From contig NW_003946432.1 of assembly GCF_000234665.1 (NCBI RefSeq), positions 1-10,377 of the forward strand: a DNA stretch of 10,377 bases, read 5' to 3'. This document shows, piece by piece, positions 1-8,750 of this stretch (position 1 is its first letter; the number at the start of each line of letters is the position of its first letter). The notes below the pieces were generated by a model. It was not told where the DNA came from, ran no database searches, and saw only the letters and a list, made by a program, of their open reading frames with translations. This DNA is from Leishmania mexicana MHOM/GT/2001/U1103 (Eukaryota; Euglenozoa; Kinetoplastea; Trypanosomatida; Trypanosomatidae). Position numbers and translations under genes: made by a program.

Positions 1-231
1 CCCTAACCCTAACCCTAACCCTAACCCTAACCCTAACCCTAACCCTAACCCTAACCCTAACCCTAACCCTAACCCTAACCCTAACCCTAACCCTAACCCT
101 AACCCTAACCCTAACCCTAACCCTAACCCTAACCCTAACCCTAACCCTAACCCTAACCCTAACCCTAACCCTAACCCTAACCCTAACCCTAACCCTAACC
201 CTAACCCTAACCCTAACCCTAACCCTAACCC
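1..231. repeat. Telomeric repeat tract, (CCCTAA)38 plus CCC
   Basis: Thirty-eight perfect head-to-tail CCCTAA units fill 1-228, followed by CCC at 229-231, after which the sequence changes abruptly to GTACC. The C-rich strand reads inward from position 1, so the TTAGGG strand runs 5' to 3' out of the window to the left, the orientation expected of a left chromosome end. No variant or degenerate units are seen even at the inner edge. TTAGGG telomeres occur in kinetoplastids, animals and many fungi, so the repeat identifies a eukaryotic chromosome end but not the species. Confidence 0.98.
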
Positions 232-560
232 GTACCATTACACACGCACACAACAACCTTTATTAGACCACACACACCAAGGGATAACAGCAACACATCC
301 ACAGCCATAACCACAACCATCACCATCACAATCCTGCACACAGGTCTGCTTATAACGCAGCAGCAGCGCCAACAACTCACAACACACACAAATACAGCAG
401 CAGGTTAAACACACACAACACGAAGTGTAGCCAGCGCAGTCGGGCAGTGGGCGTTCCTCTTCATGCCCCACCACGTCACAGAGGCAAGGCGCACAAGCAC
501 ACCGGCACACAGACGCACATTCTAACCACAGCGTGGCGGGTAGAGAAGAGCATCCCAGCG
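232..560. other. Telomere-adjacent CA-rich unique DNA, no gene seen
   Basis: This stretch directly abuts the telomere and has marked strand asymmetry: the plus strand is rich in C and A and poor in G over about 232-420, with many ACACAC, ACAACC and ACCATCACC words. The minus strand is correspondingly TGTGTG-rich. A minus-strand frame of about 90 codons is open through 238-510, but it begins with GTG rather than ATG and its unusual cysteine richness simply reflects TGT-rich DNA, so it is not called a gene. No RNA gene, inverted repeat or tandem repeat is evident. Confidence 0.6.
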
Positions 561-562
561 AA

Positions 563-591
563 TTTCTGTTTCCTCTTCTGTGTCTTTGCAG
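563..591 (+). promoter_or_regulatory. Polypyrimidine tract and AG, splice-acceptor-like
   Basis: A nearly pure pyrimidine run occupies about 563-588 and ends in TTTGCAG, with the AG at 590-591. This is a textbook 3' splice site; in trypanosomatids such a tract directs spliced-leader trans-splicing, elsewhere it would close a cis intron. The first ATG after it is at 713, opening a 75-codon frame ending at 940 with no recognised product. Because plus-strand transcription here would run away from the telomere and no long gene follows before the array, the site could be fortuitous or a relic. Confidence 0.35.
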
Positions 592-604
592 GTCGCAGTC
601 TTCT

Positions 605-1428
605 TCACGGCAACGCTGCAGACAACGTGTGCAACTTTCCTATCGCTGCCCCGAGTTCAGCTGCACCCCAAACTGCACACCCTTTGCTTCGCAGCTGCGG
701 TGCACACACGTCATGGTCTTCGCCTTTCAGCGTCGGCCGAGGGCAACGCGCCTCCACAAGGAAGCTGTGCTGCGCAACATCAGTGCAGCAGCCGTTTGTG
801 TTCCAAGTAGCCGTCAGAGCAATCCATTGCAGTCTGGTGTGCACAGACTGCCCTACGTCAGGGAACACGCTAGAGCTCATCAAGTCGATGGCGACCACAG
901 GAGCGAGAGAGATGTGCAGCCGGTGCTTGCAACTCTTTAGTCACGCCACGCGTTCAAGGCAAGACGGAGGCAGGCCCTTGCTGGCATCACCCAAGACTCA
1001 CTGAGTGTGCGAGAGAGGCAAGGCCACTGCAACGGTGCTGGTAAGACCGATGCGGGGAGCAGCACAGGCGCCTCCTTGCAACCCCTGCTCTGCGGGGGCT
1101 GGTGAATAGTTTCCAGGTGGACTACAGGCAGTCAGAAAAAGAGATTACCAGCGGCATGTGAAGCGCAGCGTGTGCACCCACAGTTGCCGCCGTCGAGTGC
1201 ATAATTGGCTGACAGTGCACCTGAAATGAAAACGGCTCCTGCGGTGGCGGCACTCACTTCTGCAGCACACGACCTGCAGTGGCGGCTGGACAGGTCGATG
1301 CCTGCATGAGGATACACAGCACTCCACTGGGCGCCCCCAGTTGCATCAGTTGCGGCTGCTCTGTAGACGGTGACAGCGTACGTGCCACTCGCCAAAACCA
1401 AAGGAGCACACGACGTGCGAGGGGACAA
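605..1428 (-). pseudogene. Possible decayed protein gene, fragments in shifting frames
   Basis: On the minus strand, reading toward the telomere, two stretches look more protein-like than the surrounding shadow frames. The first (about 1428-1132) includes GTYAVTVYRAA and then GAVFISGALSANYALDGG before a stop; the second (about 898-605) includes DVGQSVHTRLQWIALTATW and GCAVWGAAELGAAIGKLHTL before a stop. They lie in different frames, with stops in all three frames between them, and neither begins at a credible ATG. The composition (alternating Ala/Gly/Thr with scattered Cys) and the position between a repeat array and the telomere would suit a broken surface-antigen gene, but no family motif is recognised. 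It may equally be chance openness in GC-rich DNA. Confidence 0.22.
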
Positions 1429-1467
1429 AGAAAAAGCCGCAAAAGGCGAGAAGAGCAGAGGAAGAGT
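1388..1467 (-). promoter_or_regulatory. Minus-strand pyrimidine-rich tract with first AG at 1389-1388
   Basis: On the minus strand the bases from about 1467 down to 1422 are mostly C and T (runs such as CTCTTCCTCTGCTCTTCTC and a TTTTTCTTTG stretch). The first AG downstream after the tract is at 1389-1388, entering the telomere-directed reading frame that ends at 1132. This could be a trans-splice acceptor for the suspected relic gene. It is interrupted by purines, so it is weaker than the plus-strand tract at 563-588. Confidence 0.25.
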
Positions 1468-1681
1468 TGCCGGATTCCGAAATGCGTCGAAGAGATGCGC
1501 GCAAGCACCTGCATGATAACGGAATATACATCCCTCTACGTCGTTGTCCGGCGTTGGTTCACACGACCCGAAGAAATCGCATCAGGCCACCGTCACGTTC
1601 GCCGGTGTTTCTGCGCGCATCAAAGGTCAAGCCCCTGTACTGTTAGAGAGAATGTTGCTGAACAATCCATCAGTAGAAAAA

Positions 1682-4600
1682 AAACACCACCACCCGCACA
1701 CCGTCATGCCCCCGTCCCGTTGGACAGGGTGTCGCGGCGCAATCATGCAGCGGGGGGAAACACCACCACCCGCACACCGTCATGCCCCCGTCCCGTTGGA
1801 CAGGGTGTCGCTGCGCAATCATGCAGCGGGGGGAAACACCACCACCCGCACACCGTCATGCCCCCGTCCCGTTGGACAGGGTGTCGCTGCGCAATCATGC
1901 AGCGGGGGGAAACACCACCACCCGCACACCGTCATGCCCCCGTCCCGTTGGACAGGGTGTCGCGGCACAATCATGCAGCGGGGGGAAACACCACCACCCG
2001 CACACCGTCATGCCCCCGTCCCGTTGGACAGGGTGTCGCTGCGCAATCATGCAGCGGGGGGAAACACCACCACCCGCACACCGTCATGCCCCCGTCCCGT
2101 TGGACAGGGTGTCGCTGCGCAATCATGCAGCGGGGGGAAACACCACCACCCGCACACCGTCATGCCCCCGTCCCGTTGGACAGGGTGTCGCGGCACAATC
2201 ATGCAGCAGGGGGAAACACCACCACCCGCACACCGTCATGCCCCCGTCCCGTTGGACAGGGTGTCGCGGCACAATCATGCAGCAGGGGGAAACACCACCA
2301 CCCGCACACCGTCATGCCCCCGTCCCGTTGGACAGGGTGTCGCTGCGCAATCATGCAGCGGGGGGAAACACCACCACCCGCACACCGTCATGCCCCCGTC
2401 CCGTTGGACAGGGTGTCGCTGCGCAATCATGCAGCGGGGGGAAACACCACCACCCGCACACCGTCATGCCCCCGTCCCGTTGGACAGGGTGTCGCTGCGC
2501 AATCATGCAGCGGGTGGAAACACCACCACCCGCACACCGTCATGCCCCCGTCCCGTTGGACAGGGTGTCGCTGCGCAATCATGCAGCAGGGGGAAACACC
2601 ACCACCCGCACACCGTCATGCCCCCGTCCCGTTGGACAGGGTGTCGCGGCACAATCATGCAGCGGGGGGAAACACCACCACCCGCACACCGTCATGCCCC
2701 CGTCCCGTTGGACAGGGTGTCGCTGCGCAATCATGCAGCGGGGGGAAACACCACCACCCGCACACCGTCATGCCCCCGTCCCGTTGGACAGGGTGTCGCG
2801 GCGCAATCATGCAGCGGGGGGAAACACCACCACCCGCACACCGTCATGCCCCCGTCCCGTTGGACAGGGTGTCGCGGCGCAATCATGCAGCGGGGGGAAA
2901 CACCACCACCCGCACACCGTCATGCCCCCGTCCCGTTGGACAGGGTGTCGCGGCACAATCATGCAGCAGGGGGAAACACCACCACCCGCACACCGTCATG
3001 CCCCCGTCCCGTTGGACAGGGTGTCGCGGCGCAATCATGCAGCAGGGGGAAACACCACCACCCGCACACCGTCATGCCCCCGTCCCGTTGGACAGGGTGT
3101 CGCTGCGCAATCATGCAGCAGGGGGAAACACCACCACCCGCACACCGTCATGCCCCCGTCCCGTTGGACAGGGTGTCGCTGCGCAATCATGCAGCAGGGG
3201 GAAACACCACCACCCGCACACCGTCATGCCCCCGTCCCGTTGGACAGGGTGTCGCTGCGCAATCATGCAGCGGGGGGAAACACCACCACCCGCACACCGT
3301 CATGCCCCCGTCCCGTTGGACAGGGTGTCGCGGCGCAATCATGCAGCGGGGGGAAACACCACCACCCGCACACCGTCATGCCCCCGTCCCGTTGGACAGG
3401 GTGTCGCTGCGCAATCATGCAGCAGGGGGAAACACCACCACCCGCACACCGTCATGCCCCCGTCCCGTTGGACAGGGTGTCGCGGCACAATCATGCAGCA
3501 GGGGGAAACACCACCACCCGCACACCGTCATGTCCCCGTCCCGTTGGACAGGGTGTCGCGGCGCAATCATGCAGCAGGGGGAAACACCACCACCCGCACA
3601 CCGTCATGCCCCCGTCCCGTTGGACAGGGTGTCGCGGCACAATCATGCAGCAGGGGGAAACACCACCACCCGCACACCGTCATGCCCCCGTCCCGTTGGA
3701 CAGGGTGTCGCGGCACAATCATGCAGCAGGGGGAAACACCACCACCCGCACACCGTCATGCCCCCGTCCCGTTGGACAGGGTGTCGCGGCGCAATCATGC
3801 AGCAGGGGGAAACACCACCACCCGCACACCGTCATGTCCCCGTCCCGTTGGACAGGGTGTCGCGGCGCAATCATGCAGCAGGGGGAAACACCACCACCCG
3901 CACACCGTCATGCCCCCGTCCCGTTGGACAGGGTGTCGCGGCACAATCATGCAGCAGGGGGAAACACCACCACCCGCACACCGTCATGCCCCCGTCCCGT
4001 TGGACAGGGTGTCGCGGCGCAATCATGCAGCGGGGGGAAACACCACCACCCGCACACCGTCATGCCCCCGTCCCGTTGGACAGGGTGTCGCTGCGCAATC
4101 ATGCAGCGGGGGGAAACACCACCACCCGCACACCGTCATGCCCCCGTCCCGTTGGACAGGGTGTCGCTGCGCAATCATGCAGCGGGGGGAAACACCACCA
4201 CCCGCACACCGTCATGCCCCCGTCCCGTTGGACAGGGTGTCGCGGCGCAATCATGCAGCAGGGGGAAACACCACCACCCGCACACCGTCATGCCCCCGTC
4301 CCGTTGGACAGGGTGTCGCTGCGCAATCATGCAGCGGGGGGAAACACCACCACCCGCACACCGTCATGCCCCCGTCCCGTTGGACAGGGTGTCGCTGCGC
4401 AATCATGCAGCGGGTGGAAACACCACCACCCGCACACCGTCATGCCCCCGTCCCGTTGGACAGGGTGTCGCTGCGCAATCATGCAGCAGGGGGAAACACC
4501 ACCACCCGCACACCGTCATGCCCCCGTCCCGTTGGACAGGGTGTCGCGGCACAATCATGCAGCGGGGGGAAACACCACCACCCGCACACCGTCATGCCCC

Positions 4601-7600
4601 CGTCCCGTTGGACAGGGTGTCGCGGCACAATCATGCAGCAGGGGGAAACACCACCACCCGCACACCGTCATGCCCCCGTCCCGTTGGACAGGGTGTCGCG
4701 GCGCAATCATGCAGCAGGGGGAAACACCACCACCCGCACACCGTCATGCCCCCGTCCCGTTGGACAGGGTGTCGCTGCGCAATCATGCAGCGGGGGGAAA
4801 CACCACCACCCGCACACCGTCATGCCCCCGTCCCGTTGGACAGGGTGTCGCGGCGCAATCATGCAGCAGGGGGAAACACCACCACCCGCACACCGTCATG
4901 CCCCCGTCCCGTTGGACAGGGTGTCGCGGCACAATCATGCAGCAGGGGGAAACACCACCACCCGCACACCGTCATGCCCCCGTCCCGTTGGACAGGGTGT
5001 CGCTGCGCAATCATGCAGCAGGGGGAAACACCACCACCCGCACACCGTCATGCCCCCGTCCCGTTGGACAGGGTGTCGCGGCACAATCATGCAGCAGGGG
5101 GAAACACCACCACCCGCACACCGTCATGCCCCCGTCCCGTTGGACAGGGTGTCGCGGCGCAATCATGCAGCAGGGGGAAACACCACCACCCGCACACCGT
5201 CATGCCCCCGTCCCGTTGGACAGGGTGTCGCGGCACAATCATGCAGCAGGGGGAAACACCACCACCCGCACACCGTCATGCCCCCGTCCCGTTGGACAGG
5301 GTGTCGCTGCGCAATCATGCAGCGGGGGGAAACACCACCACCCGCACACCGTCATGCCCCCGTCCCGTTGGACAGGGTGTCGCGGCGCAATCATGCAGCG
5401 GGGGGAAACACCACCACCCGCACACCGTCATGCCCCCGTCCCGTTGGACAGGGTGTCGCGGCACAATCATGCAGCAGGGGGAAACACCACCACCCGCACA
5501 CCGTCATGCCCCCGTCCCGTTGGACAGGGTGTCGCGGCACAATCATGCAGCAGGGGGAAACACCACCACCCGCACACCGTCATGCCCCCGTCCCGTTGGA
5601 CAGGGTGTCGCTGCGCAATCATGCAGCAGGGGGAAACACCACCACCCGCACACCGTCATGCCCCCGTCCCGTTGGACAGGGTGTCGCGGCACAATCATGC
5701 AGCAGGGGGAAACACCACCACCCGCACACCGTCATGCCCCCGTCCCGTTGGACAGGGTGTCGCGGCGCAATCATGCAGCAGGGGGAAACACCACCACCCG
5801 CACACCGTCATGCCCCCGTCCCGTTGGACAGGGTGTCGCGGCGCAATCATGCAGCAGGGGGAAACACCACCACCCGCACACCGTCATGCCCCCGTCCCGT
5901 TGGACAGGGTGTCGCTGCGCAATCATGCAGCAGGGGGAAACACCACCACCCGCACACCGTCATGCCCCCGTCCCGTTGGACAGGGTGTCGCGGCACAATC
6001 ATGCAGCAGGGGGAAACACCACCACCCGCACACCGTCATGCCCCCGTCCCGTTGGACAGGGTGTCGCTGCGCAATCATGCAGCAGGGGGAAACACCACCA
6101 CCCGCACACCGTCATGCCCCCGTCCCGTTGGACAGGGTGTCGCGGCGCAATCATGCAGCGGGGGGAAACACCACCACCCGCACACCGTCATGCCCCCGTC
6201 CCGTTGGACAGGGTGTCGCGGCACAATCATGCAGCAGGGGGAAACACCACCACCCGCACACCGTCATGCCCCCGTCCCGTTGGACAGGGTGTCGCGGCGC
6301 AATCATGCAGCGGGGGGAAACACCACCACCCGCACACCGTCATGCCCCCGTCCCGTTGGACAGGGTGTCGCTGCGCAATCATGCAGCGGGGGGAAACACC
6401 ACCACCCGCACACCGTCATGCCCCCGTCCCGTTGGACAGGGTGTCGCGGCGCAATCATGCAGCGGGGGGAAACACCACCACCCGCACACCGTCATGCCCC
6501 CGTCCCGTTGGACAGGGTGTCGCGGCGCAATCATGCAGCGGGGGGAAACACCACCACCCGCACACCGTCATGCCCCCGTCCCGTTGGACAGGGTGTCGCG
6601 GCACAATCATGCAGCAGGGGGAAACACCACCACCCGCACACCGTCATGCCCCCGTCCCGTTGGACAGGGTGTCGCGGCGCAATCATGCAGCAGGGGGGAA
6701 ACACCACCACCCGCACACCGTCATGCCCCCGTCCCGTTGGACAGGGTGTCGCGGCGCAATCATGCAGCAGGGGGAAACACCACCACCCGCACACCGTCAT
6801 GCCCCCGTCCCGTTGGACAGGGTGTCGCTGCGCAATCATGCAGCGGGGGGAAACACCACCACCCGCACACCGTCATGCCCCCGTCCCGTTGGACAGGGTG
6901 TCGCGGCACAATCATGCAGCGGGGGGAAACACCACCACCCGCACACCGTCATGCCCCCGTCCCGTTGGACAGGGTGTCGCGGCACAATCATGCAGCGGGG
7001 GGAAACACCACCACCCGCACACCGTCATGCCCCCGTCCCGTTGGACAGGGTGTCGCGGCGCAATCATGCAGCGGGGGGAAACACCACCACCCGCACACCG
7101 TCATGCCCCCGTCCCGTTGGACAGGGTGTCGCTGCGCAATCATGCAGCGGGGGGAAACACCACCACCCGCACACCGTCATGCCCCCGTCCCGTTGGACAG
7201 GGTGTCGCGGCACAATCATGCAGCGGGGGGAAACACCACCACCCGCACACCGTCATGCCCCCGTCCCGTTGGACAGGGTGTCGCGGCACAATCATGCAGC
7301 GGGGGGAAACACCACCACCCGCACACCGTCATGCCCCCGTCCCGTTGGACAGGGTGTCGCGGCGCAATCATGCAGCGGGGGGAAACACCACCACCCGCAC
7401 ACCGTCATGCCCCCGTCCCGTTGGACAGGGTGTCGCTGCGCAATCATGCAGCAGGGGGAAACACCACCACCCGCACACCGTCATGCCCCCGTCCCGTTGG
7501 ACAGGGTGTCGCGGCGCAATCATGCAGCGGGGGGAAACACCACCACCCGCACACCGTCATGCCCCCGTCCCGTTGGACAGGGTGTCGCGGCGCAATCATG

Positions 7601-8065
7601 CAGCAGGGGGAAACACCACCACCCGCACACCGTCATGCCCCCGTCCCGTTGGACAGGGTGTCGCGGCGCAATCATGCAGCGGGGGGAAACACCACCACCC
7701 GCACACCGTCATGCCCCCGTCCCGTTGGACAGGGTGTCGCGGCGCAATCGTGCAGCGGGGGGAAACACCACCACCCGCACACCGTCATGCCCCCGTCCCG
7801 TTGGACAGGGTGTCGCGGCGCAATCATCCAGCGGGGGAAACACCACCACGCGCACACCGTCATGCCCCCGTCCCGTTGGACAGGGTGTCGCGGCGCAATC
7901 ATGCAGCAGGGGGAAACACCACCACCCTCACACCGTCATGCCCCCGTCCCGTTGGACAGGGTGTCGCGGCGCAATCATGCAGCAGGGGGAAACACCACCA
8001 CCCGCACACCGTCATGCCCCCGTCCCGTTGGACAGGGTGTCGCGGCGCAATCATCCAGCGGGGGG
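1682..8065. repeat. 76-bp tandem array, 84 units (6,384 bp)
   Basis: Taking AAACACCACC as unit start, the array holds 84 head-to-tail units: 82 of 76 bp, one of 77 bp (unit 66, 6622-6698, one extra G) and one of 75 bp (unit 81, 7763-7837, one G missing). Units are nearly identical and differ at three main sites: CTGC versus CGGC and GCGC versus GCAC in the TCGC(T/G)GC(G/A)CAATC segment, and CAGCA versus CAGCG just before the terminal G-run. My count gives 28 CTGCGC, 32 CGGCGC and 24 CGGCAC units; CTGCAC is never seen. CAGCA and CAGCG occur about equally (42 each), with CAGCA dominating the middle. The plus strand has no stop codon, giving three huge open frames, and two in-frame ATGs per unit. 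The minus strand has two TGA triplets per unit. No promoter or RNA gene was recognised in the unit. Confidence 0.97.
6775..7382. repeat. 304-bp higher-order tandem duplication (4 units x 2)
   Basis: Units 68-71 (6775-7078) and 72-75 (7079-7382) have the same order of variants: CTGCGC, CGGCAC, CGGCAC, CGGCGC, all with CAGCG. The two 304-bp blocks look identical base for base by eye. This run also contains four of the six CGGCAC units that carry CAGCG, so it is a recognisable recent duplication within the array, as expected from unequal exchange or replication slippage of multi-unit blocks. Confidence 0.7.
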
Positions 8066-8750
8066 AAACACCACCACGCGCACCCTCGGTGCGCTGACAG
8101 ACAGATGCCAAAATTATGAGGACCCACCACCACCCGCACCCTCGGTGCGCTCACAGACAGATACCAAAATTATGAGGACTCACCACCACCCGCACCCTCG
8201 GTGCGCTCACAGACAGATACCAAAATTATGAGGACCCACCATCACCCGCACCCTCGGTGCGCTCACAGACAGACAAAAAAATTATGAGGACTCACCACCA
8301 CCCGCACCCTCGGTGCGCTGACAGACAGACAAAAAAAGTATGAGGACCCACCACCACCCGCACCCTCGGTGCGCTCACAGACAGACAAAAAAATTATGAG
8401 GACTCACCACCACCCGCACCCTCGGTGCGCTCACAGACAGACAAAAAAATTATGAGGACTCACCACCACCCGTACCCTCGGTGCGCTCACAGACAGACAA
8501 AAAAATTATGAGGACTCACCACCACCCGCACCCTCGGTGCGCTGACAGACAGACAAAAAAATTATGAGGACCCACCACCACCCGCACCCTCGGTGCGCTC
8601 ACAGACACAAAAATTATGAGGACCCACCACCACCCGCACCCTCGGTGCGCTCACAGACAAAAAAATTATGAGGACCCACCACCACCCGCACCCTCGGTGC
8701 GCTCACAGACAGACAAAAAAATTATGAGGACCCATCACCACCCGCACCCA
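8066..8750. repeat. 56-bp tandem array, 12 units plus a partial
   Basis: The CTCGGTGCGCT core recurs with GGT at 8088, 8144, 8200, 8256, 8312, 8368, 8424, 8480, 8536, 8592, 8644 and 8696: ten 56-bp steps would be 560 bp and the first nine intervals are exactly 56, while the last two are 52 because the CAGACAGAC linker lost four bases. A thirteenth copy is cut off within CCCGCACCCACAC at about 8750. Each unit reads CACCACCACCCGCACCCTC, GGTGCGCT(C/G)ACAGACAGA, an A-rich linker, then TTATGAGGAC(C/T). The first three linkers carry GAT(G/A)CCAAAATT and the later ones GACAAAAAAATT, so the array has a left subfamily and a right subfamily. Unit length is not a multiple of three and TGA triplets are frequent, so it is non-coding. 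Confidence 0.95.
8079..8094. other. Hairpin CGCACC-CTC-GGTGCG, repeated in every 56-bp unit
   Basis: Each unit of the second array contains CGCACC, a three-base CTC spacer, and its exact reverse complement GGTGCG: a 6-bp stem with a 3-base loop. The example given is the first copy; further copies recur at the array period through about 8705. The copy near 8471-8485 has CGTACC and so loses one pair. The 76-bp units lack this element, since their related core continues CGCACACCGTC instead. Role unknown. Confidence 0.7.

Larger units (their letters stand above)
592..1681. other. Unique subtelomeric spacer, no intact gene
   Basis: Apart from the suspected minus-strand relic and the two pyrimidine tracts, nothing is identified between 592 and the start of the 76-bp array. 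Open frames on both strands here are short, mutually overlapping and mostly opened by GTG or TTG. One 86-codon ATG-started minus-strand frame (1514-1254) exists but resembles no known protein. The last bases before the array (about 1675-1683) are an A-run that merges with the AAACACC start of unit 1, so the left array boundary is sharp. Confidence 0.5.

Noticed and set aside
259..264. AATAAA on the minus strand next to the telomere as a polyadenylation signal
   Set aside because: A single hexamer in TG-rich DNA with no confirmed gene upstream, and kinetoplastids do not rely on this signal.
447..1004. Plus-strand frames of 76-185 codons near the telomere
   Set aside because: They begin with GTG, overlap each other in different frames and cross the splice-acceptor-like tract. 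Only the short ATG frame at 713-940 follows the acceptor, and it has no recognisable content.
6531..8111. Minus-strand frames of 70-102 codons within the array
   Set aside because: Each minus frame meets TGA regularly; the slightly longer frames arise only where register or variants shift. No independent coding signal.
1279..8231. Three plus-strand open frames of about 2,150-2,270 codons through the 76-bp array
   Set aside because: They are the same repeat read in three registers, two of them opened by GTG or TTG, with a unit length that is not a multiple of three. Openness follows from the absence of stop triplets in the unit, so they are not called as genes.
1682..8750. CRISPR array
   Set aside because: The repeats are directly head to tail with no unique spacers, no cas genes are present and the window ends in a eukaryotic telomere.
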